Both the position numbers and the translations under genes were made by a program. Positions 15,357 through 28,200 of a stretch of DNA of 64,000 bases are shown one piece after another. The notes below the pieces were generated by a model. The model searched no databases, was not told where the DNA came from, and saw only the letters and a list, made by a program, of their open reading frames with translations. Each line of letters starts with the position of its first letter. Positions within the stretch are counted from its first letter, which is position 1. Source of the stretch: Anarhynchus alexandrinus (taxonomy: Eukaryota > Chordata > Aves > Charadriiformes > Charadriidae); assembly GCA_008711295.1 (NCBI GenBank), contig VUYV01000226.1:122554-186553 (forward strand). The letters are read 5' to 3'.

Positions 15357-15416
15357 ACATACATGCATATGTACACACACACGTATATTCATGCATACAT
15401 ATACATGGAAGTACAT
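15357..15416. repeat. Degenerate CA/TACA simple repeat
   Basis: This is an alternating purine-pyrimidine stretch with imperfect ACAT, ACAC and TGCA units. It is a cryptic microsatellite and sits in plain noncoding DNA. Confidence 0.6.
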
Positions 15417-18400
15417 CAGTCCCTTTTAAATAGCCTGCATAACTAAGTACTGCACTAGTAACTTTTATGATTTTGAAGTGAATCCATACTTCACAGTTTA
15501 TTATTTCATTGACTTTTCACTTTGGAATTGCCTATGAGGAGTCTGAGCATCTAACAATTTTTTTGAAAAATCCTTTGTAAGTTATCTCTAAGAATTGTTA
15601 TTCAGTGGATTACTCACAAGCTGTTAGTTGTTTTTACTTGAAATCTGATGGAAAGAACTGAAATGTGGTCTGTTCATTTATGCTGGATTAATTCTGTAAT
15701 TTTCTCCTCAATTTGAACACTGGAATCAGGCTTCAAAATCTGTTTTCCCAGTAACGTTGTATTTTATCTTTCTGATAATATTTGTCTCAGTTAACTCACT
15801 CATTTAAATATTCACAGACAGTGGGTACTGCAAATTTTAATGGTTTTATGAGTATATTATTAAATGTTAGCCAATTCTGATTAAGACTATGAAATTAAAT
15901 TAACTCAGTTTTAAAGAGAACAGGCAACGAGAGAACTCTGCTTTGATTTGAACAGGTCCCTTCACATTCACATGTTAAAGTATGTTTTGCATCCTATGTC
16001 TTAGACGCTTCCCCTAGAGTCAGTGTGATTTCTACCAAACTTAGCAAGGAAAATTAATTCTGTTCATTTCCTGCACTAAATTGCTCTATAGATGTCCAGC
16101 CACTCTAGGACTTCATGGATAAAATAAAGAGCTTGCTGTTAAGGTTTTCATGCTGGCACAAAGATTCTTCATATTCACAACTCTTTCTTTTCCTGATATT
16201 CTAGTCCCTCAGCTGATTCATGATTGAGGGACCTATGCTACAGATATGCTTTGGCCAGTCCTCACTTAAGGGCCCTAAGATTAAATATTGCAAAGCATAC
16301 TTGCAAGGATTAATGGCTCTATCTGGTGCCCTAGGAGCTTTGCTTGATTTAAGACTGCTAAATGAACCATCAAAATGTCTGATACAAATATTGTTGGAGA
16401 AAAAAACAGACAAGACTGAGGCAGACAAACCTGTTTCAGACCTGAAGTAGAAGTCAGTCCTGCCTGGAGATAAGGGAATGGTCAAGATGAACTCCTGAGG
16501 CCTTTGCACATGAATTTTCTGTTTTCCATTACTCTGTTAGGGGGGGGAAAAAAACAGAAAGGTAAAATATCAGTCAAAAGGATGTCTCCTGCCAGAAACA
16601 CTCCCAGTTATGTCAAAATCTGTTGCTTACATTGGGAACTGACTGACCTTGCATGGTTATGTCCCACTTCCCTTTTTCTTCATTCCCAAAATTTTTACTG
16701 TCAGTCCAAAGCGTAAGGATTTCTTATTGCCATCTAAATAAAATCTAATTTAGTTATTATTTAACTTCAAGGGAATACCTTGCTGGTATGGAATGCTTAA
16801 TGCCATGTGTCAACTGTGCATCTAACATACAGCAGTCTTCTTTATAGGCTAACGCATCTATCTGTGAGACTTATAAGACATGACTTATAATTGTAACCTT
16901 TTAAAGCACTTATTTATTAAGTTTTTGCTGCATTCAGTGACCATTTTGGTTATCAGGAAGCACAATAATTCTGGGGCTGTGCATTGTCAGGTCACTAATC
17001 TCCATCCTGCACTCAGCCTATCAGCCACATGAGAATGACTCACTCTCTGCAAACCTCCTGTTGCTTAGTAGCTGTTTGTAATGTGAAAGAGAGTTGGGAA
17101 AGTAGTGGTGAGGTAAGATGAAACGAGCTGGGAGGCAGTGTTCCTGGCTGCCTTAAAGGAACTTGTGAATGAGGGTATTTTTTGACCTTCTAATCGGTGA
17201 GGAAGTTTTCAATTTCCTTACAGCTACAAGGTACATGAATTTACATGCTCTGCCCCTCTCTATTCTTTGCAGTATCCAGGAAAGTTAGTAATACTTGTGG
17301 GCCTTTATTGTATGCACTTATTTATTTACCACCCTGGTACCACTTTCTCTTTTAATAGTATCTCTTTGTTACCTAGGGAACTGATTACAGCCCCGCACAT
17401 TTCTTCCTGTTTGGTGCGTCATGATGCTCCCTTATGCCATACACAAGGTTCTCAATAGTGCCTGAAGAACTGTATGCCTGAAACCTGTTGTGCCAGGCCT
17501 GCATTACAGCACTGGCACCAGCATGATGACTCAAATAAAAAAGGGTACAGGAGCCAAAGAGGAATAATAATAAAAATGTAATAGGTCTATCAATGCATTG
17601 AGTCTTGCTGGAGGTAGGCTTAATTTGTTGTGAACAGGTGAATTTAATTCCCAATACTTAGTTGGGATGGCTGTAGGAAGTTACTTAGCTTTTTTATGGA
17701 AACAAACCACACAAATAACATTTGCTTCTAAACTAAACTATGTATCTGTACCCCAGTCATAATAGCAGGAGGTAATACTTTACACTTCAAGGGATGTAAC
17801 ACAAGGAAAGACAGAGAGCTTGAAGAGTAGCTTTGAGGGAAGGAAATGTTAGCTATGGGAATGCTTCAGTGTTCTGACTTTTTCTTTGTTGATATGAACA
17901 GGACTTTATGGTTGATTGGTAAATGGATTGCTTTGTCCCAAATATGATTCTCACCAATTTCTTCTTTTCACTTGAAACATATGGACAGTTCAAATTTTGA
18001 TTAAGTCTTTGACTTTTAAAGCATACCAGGTTTAAATCTCAAACATTTCTCCTCAATCCTAATGATGTTTTTGTTTTCAAAGAAGAAGTTGAGGAACAAA
18101 TAGTTAATTTTGAAGTGGTGTAAACATAATTAACTTCCACATTTCAGATGAACGGTAAGAAAAATAGCAATACTCACTCAGCAGGCGTGGAGGAGTGTGT
18201 TTCCATTTATCTAGCGAACACCAAGGGCTGCTTATAATGATGCAACTCAACAGATTTTCAGCAAAGTGTCTAAGCATTTTAACAAATAGCAAAAGGCAGT
18301 CTCTTGAGTGTAACAAGACTAAAAGATAGAACCAAGATAAACTGGTCTTTACTGAATTAATAGAAGTTTATGGATTTATTTGGGGGGGAAAAAAGCAAAG

Positions 18401-20344
18401 TTGAAGTTCAGTTTCTGGGCTGCTGCAATTTGTGGATATACAGGTATGCCCAATGTTGATTTAAATATCTCAGCTAAATTAGAAAATCAGATGCCATATC
18501 TCAGCTTCATGATTGATCCAGAGTATGTCTGTAAGCTGGTGAAATCACACTAGAGGTTCTGGAAATGTAATTTAAACACAGGTCTTTGTTTAAAGCAAAG
18601 ATATTGATTAAAAAAATATCAGAGTTTTGAGAGAAAGACAGATGGTAAGATAAAGATGGGAGCATAGTCTAAGGGGAAACTACAAGGGTGTCAGTGATCC
18701 CATGAGCATGGGAGTCTGAAGAGTTCAGGAGAGGTGGCTGTGATGACATAGACAAATCTTACTTTACACGTTTATAGTGCTCAAAAACATCTTTCAATAT
18801 GGATTGTATAATTTTCTGTTAGGCAGTATTTAATGAATTCACATTAGTTTGCTAAATGATTTATTTGGCAAAGTAGTCTTAAAGATCTTTAAAAGGTCTT
18901 TAAAACTTTTTTTTTATTCAAAATATTCTGGGGTTTTGGTTTGTTTTTTTTTCATTCAATGAAAGTTTGAAATGAGAAGTTTCCTTTTATTGTTTTAATA
19001 TATTTGATTGGTTAAATGGAATTTAGTTTCAGTAATTGATGGATGTTGAAACTGGGGAGAAAAAACATTGTGTATGAAACATAACGCTGTGAGAAGGTGG
19101 AGCACCTATGATAAGAACACGGTCACTTGCAAATGGTAGTTATGTCTCATGGCAGCTCTTCAAGAGGTGAACATGACATTTTGTGAGAAATAAGGATGAA
19201 AGTTTGGCTTTATGTACAGATACTTTTGCTCTTCCCTCTTAACACTTGCACATAGTGTGTGACTGCTGTTTAAGTAATGAATAAGTTCACTGTAGTTCTC
19301 TTGGCCAAGAAGTTAGAGAAGATTTAAGCTTAATAAGCCTCCTGATAATTAAGCTTTAATATAAGCAAGGACAGTAATTACTCTATAAAGTTCAGTTGTG
19401 ATGAAACTGCCACTGAATTAGATGCATATAGCAAAGCTACAAAAACACTTCACTGGTGATGGAAACGTGATTTTCTTTCAGCTGTTTTGTTGTTGCTGGG
19501 GTTTTTTTAATTAAAAAAAAAAAGGAGCATGTTAATAGTTGATTTCCTTGTAAAGTGCAACAAGAATGCTGGGAAGTAATTTACAGGCAAATGGAAAGCC
19601 CCCAAGCTTCCTAGGTTTTAATTTGGGTCTCCCAAAAGACAGGCACAGAAAGCATCCTCAATCCAAAAAATATTACTTAAAAGTAGTGAAAGCATATAAA
19701 TCTTACCATTCCTTTAAGAGTCTTTCTTGCTTCCCTGTATCAGAGTTAACTTTTAACTGACTGTAACTAGCAACAAATTACAGCAGTTTCTTCTGCAGCA
19801 GTACATGAGTCAGCGAGTAGGGGATGGCTGAATCAAACTCTGCCCTGATCTTTCCCTCCCACTCCCTGCCCAGCTGCTACCTGTTTACTCCTTTGGGTAT
19901 AGCCTACACAGAAAGTTAGAAATAGTGGATGCTCTTCCTCCTCTGCATAAGAACATACGTCAAGTCTAACCACAACATACCACGTCAGCATGGACTTCAA
20001 GTACATCAGCTCCTCTTCAGAAATAGGACTTGGGACTTTGCTTAAAGCTGACTATTTCCACTGGACTGTGTCCTTAGTGATTGCTCTAGAGGTTGAAAAT
20101 CGAGGTTTGTGAATCTGGAATATCTGTCAGACCAGGATGTTTATCATCATCGGCTTGTTCAAATGTACTCTGGCTTTAGAGTCCTGAATTTTTGAAACAT
20201 TTTTCTAGCAGCCTATTTGGTATTTATGTATTTCCCCTGTAGTTTCCAAGACAGATTGTGTTTCTTCTTCTTCTTCCAATATGGTGAGGAAAACAACAGC
20301 AATGACACTGACTGATTTTCAGTCTATTTATTGCTTTATTCTTG

Positions 20345-20565
20345 ATTTGTTTCAGACATACCTCATGAACGCACAGATTGAAGCTTTGTTCTGTTAGGCT
20401 TCCTCTCTCCCACAGCCTAGTATGCTTTGGTGATTTTCTGCTTTAATCCAGTGTTGTTTCAGTTTGCAATCAGTTTTCNATTTGTTTCAGACATACCTCA
20501 TGAACACACTGGATTAAAGCAGAAAATCACCAAAGCAGTGTTGTTTCAGTTTGCAATCAGTTTTC
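20345..20565. repeat. Duplicated and partly inverted segment flanking a single N
   Basis: Three blocks recur around the ambiguous base at 20479. Block A (26 bp) is at 20345-20370 and again, identical and direct, at 20480-20505. Block B (32 bp) at 20423-20454 recurs as a perfect reverse complement at 20506-20537. Block C (30 bp) at 20449-20478 recurs directly at 20536-20565. The order is A-x-B-C-N-A-B(inverted)-C. Exact identity of every copy, in otherwise single-copy DNA and centred on an N, suggests two alternative versions of the same locus placed end to end by the assembler. A genuine recent rearrangement remains possible. Confidence 0.9.
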
Positions 20566-21380
20566 ACTTTCCCTAATTTCAGATCAGTAACTTAGCACAA
20601 GAAAAAGAAAGGCTTTGCATTACCCAGAATTTGATAGATTAAGATAAAAACATATGGGGTTGATGGAGCATAAGGAACTTTTTTTTTAACAAAATTGTGG
20701 TATTTTTTGCAATAGTATGTTCATTTACCTAGACCTTTGAATCTATTTGAAATTGGCAAACCATGCTGAGCACTAGATTTAATCCATATTCAACTAACTT
20801 GAAATAGTAACCACTTTGTGACAAAATCAGATCACACAACTGGTCTTTGGGCCAGTTTTATTGCCCTTAGCCCACATCATAACCCAGACATCAAGGTTAA
20901 CAGAAGCTTCAAAAAAGTTAAAAATAAAAAATTTTAAAAAAAGAAGCTTATATTCCTTCAGCTAATGAAGAGAAATTACTAGAAGAGCCTGAAACCTGCT
21001 AATTCCAAAAACTAGTAAGAATAGAAGGTACTGTCAGTACTACCTAGGAACTAGAGATAATACTTCCTTTTAAAATTTGACTCTTAGTGTAAAACAGTGT
21101 TTTGTTATTTTACTTATAGACATTGCACTGAAGATAGTTTTTAGTTATTAACTATCACGAATATTTCACGATGTATGTTTCACATTTTTTTACTAAACTG
21201 TAATTTCTATCCAAAAGCAGCCTGATGCAAATTAAGAATTTAGACAAACAAAATTTAGAAAACTATAAATTACATTTCTCTTTTTTCACAGTATAACGTT
21301 AATGTCAATATTAACATTTTATGTTCACAAATTAAAAACTCAGAACTACACTATAGATCAAGGTTTTATAGGTCTTATAG

Positions 21381-22052
21381 GTCTTACATCTGGGTCAGGG
21401 CAATCCCAAGCAAAAATACAGGCTTGGCAGGGAATGGCTGGAGAGCAGCCCTGAGGAGAAGGACCTGGGTGTGCTCACTGATGAGAAGCTCAACATGAGC
21501 CAGCAATGTGCCATCGCAGCCCAGAAGGCCAACTGCATCCTGAGCTGCATCAAAAGGAGTGTGGCCAGCAGGTCAAAGGAGGTGATTCTGCCCCTCTACT
21601 CCACTCTCGTGAGACCCCACCTGGAGTACTGCATCCAGCTCTGGAGTCCCCAACATAAGAAGGACATGGACCTGCTGGAGCGTGTCCAGAGGAGAGCCAC
21701 GAGGATGATCCGAGGGCTGGAGCACCTCTCCTATGAGGAGAGGCTGAAAGAGTTGGGGCTGTTCAGCCTGGAGAAGAGAAGGCTCCGGGGAGATCTTATT
21801 GCGGCCTTCCAGTCCCTAAAGGGGGCCTACAGGAGAGCTGGGGAAGGACTTTTTACTAGAGCATGTAGTGATAGGACAGGGGGGAATAGCTTCAAACTGG
21901 AAGAGGGCAGGTTTAGATTGAACATTAGGAAGAAGTTTTTCACTTTGAGGGTGGTAAGGCACTGGAACAGGTTGCCCAGAGAGGTTGTTGAGGCCCCATC
22001 CCTGGAGGTGTTCAAGGCCAGGCTGGACGTGGCCTTGGGCAGCCTGGTCTAG
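21381..22052 (+). pseudogene. CR1 ORF2 reverse-transcriptase C-terminal fragment, frame intact
   Basis: The frame is open from 21381 (a stop lies just before it) to the stop at 22052, 223 codons. It holds the end of the CR1 reverse transcriptase and the conserved region behind it. Recognisable landmarks are LHLG at the start, EKDLGVL, the [20 protein letters not shown] block, HLEYC, the [11 protein letters not shown] block, [20 protein letters not shown], and [18 protein letters not shown] near the end. The endonuclease and catalytic palm motifs are absent, lost with the 5' truncation, so the fragment cannot be functional alone. An internal ATG at 21471 is only a fortuitous start. Confidence 0.9.
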
Positions 22053-22083
22053 TGGGAGGTGTCCCTGCCTATGGCAGGGGGGT

Positions 22084-22158
22084 TGGAACTCAGGAGGATT
22101 AATTTCACAGGCTGGCATATTACTTTCCCACACCACTTGTCGGTGTAGGATGGAACTC
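22084..22158. other. 59-bp insertion in CR1 3' UTR with 8-bp direct repeats
   Basis: The CR1 3' UTR normally runs directly from the 'ggggttggaact' block to the 'gatgatcttcaaggtcc' block. Here 59 bp (22092-22150) separate them. The octamer TGGAACTC occurs at both edges (22084-22091 and 22151-22158), which looks like a target-site duplication. The insert is AT-rich with no obvious terminal inverted repeat. An 8-bp duplication would fit a small hAT-type element, but a local templated duplication would look similar. Confidence 0.6.
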
Positions 22159-22208
22159 GATGATCTTCAAGGTCCTTTCCAACCTAAACCATTCTATGAT
22201 TCTATGAT

Positions 22209-25200
22209 ATAAACATTAAGAGAAAGTTTTTTATAATTGCTTATATCTGTATTTGCTTTCATTCTCTAATTAAAATAAAGCTCATTTAGTATAAAAATTA
22301 CAGTTTGTTTCAAATCAGCAAATAATGAGAATGAACCCTTTTCTAAGAAAAAACCCAATATGGGACTAAAATTGGCTAAAGTCACTGGTCAGTCTGAGGA
22401 AATGATCTCAAAAGGAGATTATTTATTTCAGAGTTGTTTAGTCCTTGTAGCTCTGAAAAAAAAATAGGTAATTTGATCTGAGATTACCCAGATCTGTAGC
22501 TAGTCTAACGCAGAGGTTTGTTGGGGGCAAAGTCCCCTGCTGATCCGAGCAGGGCAGTGCAGACTCCCTGCTCCGGCATGCCTTGCTGGCCATAGGCGAG
22601 CAGAGGTCCCACGTCCCACGTGGGCTGCCCCACAAGCTAACCAGCTCCACTGGGTGCTCAGTAATATGGGGCTCTTCCTTCCCTCTTGCAGTTATTCCTA
22701 GAGAGACCTAATTTGCTGCTCTGACCCTCTGGGAAGATGGGAGATGGGGAACCCTCATCACTGCCACTGCTTTTGGAGAGGCAAGTGCTATGGTATAAAA
22801 ATTAAAACCTGTTGTCAGAGTGTGTTAGAGCCCAGATTTGGTTAGTCTATTTTGGGTCTACTGGTCAAACCTAACTGTGGTTTAAGTACTGAGCTCTTTT
22901 TAGTGGATCAGATAGGTTACAGGTTATAATTGTGACTGTCTACTTGGTCGTCTGATTCATTAGTTCCATACATTTTTGTTAAACCTTTCTTTTGTCCAGA
23001 TAAATGTGAAGATGAGACTGGTCAACTTGGATCTAAAGACATGGTAGAATTAGTTTGTATGTGCAGGTGTTTTTTTGGATAGGTGATCACTTAACACTAG
23101 AGCATGTTAGATGATTGGCTTCTATAATGTAGTTCTGAGTTTTCAATTTGTGAACATAAAATGTGTACGCTAACACCCTGAGTCATCTAACTCTTAATCA
23201 TCCTTCAAGCAAATCCATAGACTAGTCTGCAAAGCGTGGTCAGTGGTTAACACATGAATCAACATCACCACATTGTGTTGATTTTATCTTAAGCTACAGC
23301 CTTTGCAAAAGATGACAGCGAGGAGAAAGAAGGATCTAAAAAAATCTGTAGTGTTGATATTTCAGAAGAGGAATCCTGCCTTGTGTTACTTTTCTGACTA
23401 ACAGAAACCCCGCCTGAGTCACTGCAACTGGTTGTTGTGAAGACTACAATTTAGATAAATTATGGAAATAATGCAACTCTTTCTGGCAAATTCTCATGTT
23501 TGTCAGAAAAATCTGACTGAACAAAATCTGGCTGAACTAATTGGCTTGATTTAGAATTCAGGTGCTTTGGGCCTTGTAAGTAATACTAATTTGGCTTGAA
23601 TAGAAGGTACTGGAGAAGGTAAATCAGTCAATCATTACTAGCATAACAAGTGATGATCAAATTAAAGATGATATGTTAAGGTTCCTCTATTTTTCTTCTG
23701 TATGCATATTTAGCACACCAGATGGTCAATGCAGTCATAATAAACTGGTGGGAATATTTAATTAAATGTGTTCCCAAGACATTAAATGTAGGGTATTGTT
23801 CTTTGGCTGATGATCAGAGTAAATATTTTGTAATAAGGGAGAGTCCTTGTAGAATATTGCTGGTAGTACATGAAAATCACTTTTGGGAACAGGAATGTGT
23901 TCAAAGCAGAACTTTCTTCACAAAATTAAGACATCTCAAATGCTAATTCCTTTTATATGTGGGGTTTTTTTTTTTCCTACCACCAATTCACTATTACTCA
24001 TTAGTACCCAATTATTATAAATAGCATAAGAAATTGTTTTAAAATTGAAATTCATAGAATGGAATGAGTCTAACTTAAAGTCTATAGCCATTTAATTGGC
24101 AATAGTCACATTTTTACTGAATACTGAAGGGCTTATATGGAACACTGAAAAGCACAGTTAAGAACATCATCTCTTAAAGCAGCAATGATTCCCTGGTAGT
24201 GAAGGAAGCCTGTTTGCTTTTGTTGGGAGTTAATTCTGCTCCCTTAGTGAAATCTCAGAGGACTGAAAACGTCTTTCCATAGTCTGAAAATCCCTCCACC
24301 CCCAAGTATGTAAATGTCCACTAGCCCAGCAGTGATACTCCTCTGTCAATAACCTAATTATCTTTTCACCCTAACCAGTTTTATAATATCATGACTTTCT
24401 TTACTCCCATAGAGCAGCCTTTTTTTTCCCTGTGAAAGTGAAATTAATAGAATGAAAACAAGGATAAACTTGGTCTATTAAATTAGGATAGTTAATAACT
24501 GAAGGGGGGAAGACCAGCTAGAAATCTGAACTACATACAGTTAGTGGACAACTGAACTGAAAAGCAAATTACCTTACTGAGTCCATCTGTCTTGGAAAGT
24601 GGAATCAGCCAAAGTGATTGTTAAGAAAGCTTTTGTGCTAGTATTGGCTACACTGACCTACTGCAGAAATAAAATATTATGTGGTAGAATCCTATTAACA
24701 GGAAACTGGGAACTAGCAGATCCCTCCAAAAAGCAGAAGACTCTAAGTATTATCAGTAAAAGTCCCCCTTTGCAAATTAGCAGTGGAAAAATTGTTTAAG
24801 CTTGTACTGCATAGGAATAAACAAAGCAAGTTCAAAACTAACAGCAAACCCCCAGTGCTATAGAGCTCCTTTATTTCCTTAGAGATCCTCCCTGCCTCAA
24901 AGCTTTCAGATGCATCTAAATTCACAGATGAACACTCTCAGCACGAGGGACAATGTGAGAGCGGTTTGCTTCTACAGTTACTGTTAGGTCCAGGGTCTTT
25001 ACTGACATCCATAGTCACTGAAGTACTGTATGAATTTGCATTTGCAGATAATTTTAATAATTGTTTCAGAGTTAAATCTCAAGAGTACAGAGCTATGGAA
25101 GTGTTCTGATTTATTTTACAATTAAATAAAGCGGGGGCGGGGAGATTGTGGTGTTTTGTTGTTTTTTTTAAATGATTTTGGAACCACAGGCTGTCGAACC

Positions 25201-28200
25201 CCACTTAAGCAGTCAAGCCCAAATGGGTAGACACCTTTTGAAGGGGTCCAAATAGAAGAAGTGTCTTAAATATACATAAGTTTGATTACAACAGTAAAAA
25301 TTTACTATAGAAATATGGTACCTGGACAGTAAAAGAATAAAGAGGAAGAGAGACAGTGCAATTTCATGTTTTATTTGAACAACAGGGAAAGGTTTTGAGG
25401 AAAGAGGAATCAAACTGGGATTCATGGAAAATCGCCTCCTTCATTTCACTATTTATAGGGGTCATTAGTCAAATGTTCTGCTGCATTGATGCACTTTCAC
25501 TGTCCCCCTCTCCTGAGCTTTGCCAGCTGATACCAGCTAAAGCTGTCTGATGTAATTCTTCACTTTCCTCGTGCTGTAACCTTTAACTGTGTGTTTCTCA
25601 CTATTTAAGTCTGAGGGGGTAGAAAATAATTCCTGCTACTAGAAATAGGTTGTGAGCTTTGATCTGCAGTCAGTAGCTGAAAAAGAGGGGAGCAGAAGGA
25701 CGGCAATGAAGAGGCCTGGGCTGATTTGCCACAGGCTTCCTGTGCCACTGAGCAAGTCACTTAATCTCCCTGTACCTGCCATATGCAGGGATAATAGCTT
25801 TTCCTTAGCTTATTCCAGTGTTAGGATAAAGACTTTGAAGGGATTAGGTCCCATAGCTAGAGGCGTTAAAAGCACTTTGGATGGATAAAACAAGTTGCTG
25901 AAAGCAGCTATCAAGGTTTTAATGTAAACTGTACCAAAGTCACAGTGGTGACCTGGCATCCCCCTGGTATTCGCATTGTGCATCTCCCTTCCCTAGCCTA
26001 ACACAAAAAATTTCTCCTATGTAGCTCACACACATGAACAAAAATTGAAGTATGTGTCAGGCAGCTTCCCAAAATGTTAGATACACCGCCATCCTTAATG
26101 TTCTTTCAGCTAGCACTGAAATGGAAAACAGTAACACTGAATATCTACAATTCTCTCTTAATTAGAGTTGCAGCTCCCTTTGACAGTTAGAGCTAAGTGG
26201 TAAATTGCTTCCAAAATATCCAGGTGAGATGAGAAAATCTCTTAGTCATGATTTTGACCTACCGGTTTCTGGCCCAGCAAATAACCACAAGAACTGAGGA
26301 TGTCTGAGTCAGCTGAGACCATTTTACTGAATCACTAGGACAGTCCCCAAATGTTTCTTCATAGGTGGCTGCATACATACACAGATCCAGCACCTGCTTT
26401 CAATCAGTCAGATTGCTCATTTGCTAACTGAAGCAAAATCTGGCATGGTGGAGGGTGAGGATGTAACTAATGTTATATAAAGAATGACCTAACTGCCAAG
26501 GCTCTAAGCATGTGGTACTGTTGTCCTGAAGTGTACTCATCACTTTCCCAGAGCGTACCCCAGTGCTCTGACATCACAGAGTGGTTGCCATTTAAGAATA
26601 TTTGCTAGGGATTTATACCCTCATTCACCAAAAATAACAGAGCTTTGTCTCCCCTTCAAAACTAAGTTGACCTGTTCTTGGGAGAGAAGATTCTCAGCAT
26701 CAATGGTTACTTTTTCCCTTTTCCTAAAAAAAAAATAAAATACACAAGTCTGATGGCTAAGGACCCAATGATGGAGCTTTTATATGGATTTTTGCATTCT
26801 TTTGTAGCTCCCCAAAATCATGCCAGGCCATGAGAAATTGGAATTTAAAGTTGTGATGCTTCGTGTATTTCAAAAGAAAGCCTCTCTAACATAGTGCTAA
26901 TGTTTTGCATAAATTTCTTTGAATAAAGCTTCTGAGAAATTATAAGCGGATATGATACAGTACCGAGGCAATAATAGAAGAATTATGTAAATGTAGGCTG
27001 GACTTTTATTCTAGATTTTTTGCACTAAAATATCCTGGAGAATATTTGTGCTTTCCAGTGATGTAGGCCTTCAGTTCCCTTCTTTACTAGAAACTTAGGT
27101 TTGAAGACAAACTCTGGTCAGACACCTTATGGGACTGGAGCCACGTTAGCTCACAGAGGTACTGCCTTCTGCTGCTGCCCAGCCAGGATGGTTTCTACAG
27201 AGCTCAGACACTGGTAAAGCTAAGCTAGAAGCATGGAGTCCCCTTTTTCTTGTTCTGAAGTGCCTTGGGAGGCCGGGAAGAGGAGAGGTGATGCAGGTAT
27301 CTTTGTGCTTGTTCTGTCTGTTTTGGGTATTACATGCCTCCTAATGTTCAGAGAGGGCTCATGCCTTGTTAACCTGCAAGATCTGCTGGTGGCATCAAAG
27401 CCATGTGCTTAAGGACTGATTTCCCAGAGCCTGTCTGGGAACCCGTGCTATCCCCTCTGCAGAGGGTGCTGCATCTCTTCTGGTGAGCACTCCTCTGCTT
27501 GCGACAGCTCATTGCTCTGACCCACGAGGTCGTGAGTGAGACAGCTGCTCTACTCTGTAAGGAGAGCACAAATCCAGTCAAAAGGTTTGGAAAGAGTAGC
27601 TCTGCACTGCAGGCAGCACCCAGCTCTGGTTACTCTTGTATTAGATTTTATGTATTTAACTAAGATGGATATGTTAATTACAAGCTTGCTGTACCTTAGC
27701 ATAAAGATTGCCATCTCTCTTTGGTAGCTACAGTAACTCCTGCTGGATGGTCAGGGCAGCTGTAAAAACACCCATTCTTCCCATCCATTCCTTCCTTAGA
27801 AAGGGAGCAGAGAAGCCCCAGGAAATACATTTGAAACCAAATTAGATGGCAGCAAGGATGCTGGAAGAGAACAAACTGGGAAATGTCTACTTAATACCAA
27901 ATCATTTTAAGGACAGCTTGGGAGGTGCAAAAAAGATGAAAATTACTGGGCAGAAAAGGTATATGGCAGAGCACTGAACTTTTGAGTTATCACACAGCTT
28001 TGACCAAGAACACCACTGCACTTATAAGCCATGTTTACTAGAGAAAACATGTGGCCAGGAAAAACACTTCTCACATATTTCCCTTCTGTAGACTCTGGGA
28101 TGCTAACAGTACATAGCTCAAGAGGGGAGCTCTGTTAACATTTGTAGTAGTGAACAGTGTGACACAATGTTTCCATAGAAAAAAATCTGCTTGTGTTGAT

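Larger units (their letters stand above)
567..20344. other. Noncoding AT-rich stretch, no gene recognised
   Basis: I see no coding exon of a known family here. The open frames are short, AT-driven and lack recognisable motifs; the longest is 149 codons at 7743-8192 and is treated as a finding. Minor low-complexity runs occur (T run near 2840, GTAG repeat near 13950, mixed CA/TA repeat near 15360). The stretch may be intergenic or part of a long VAMP1 intron 1, because the first VAMP1 exon was not located. No CpG-rich promoter-like segment is apparent. Confidence 0.6.
21380..22208 (+). mobile_element. CR1 LINE, 5'-truncated 3' end
   Basis: This is a 5'-truncated CR1 retrotransposon copy of about 0.83 kb. 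It keeps the C-terminal part of ORF2 (end of the reverse transcriptase and the downstream domain, up to the stop at 22052), then the 3' UTR, then the terminal ATTCTATG-type tail at about 22191-22208. Truncation from the 5' end is usual for CR1. The reading frame is still open throughout, so the copy is less decayed than the others in the window. The 3' UTR is interrupted by a 59-bp segment at 22092-22150 flanked by an 8-bp direct repeat. Confidence 0.95.

Noticed and set aside
21816..22212. Minus-strand frames (21816-22136, 21827-22015) and a + frame (21985-22212) in the CR1 copy
   Set aside because: They are shadow frames of the CR1 3' end, whose true frame is + and ends at 22052.
22500..22660. 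GC-richer patch with a CCCACGTGGG palindrome as a VAMP1 promoter
   Set aside because: It is short and not clearly CpG-dense, and no plausible first exon ending in AT before a donor is seen beside it. The E-box palindrome alone is weak evidence.
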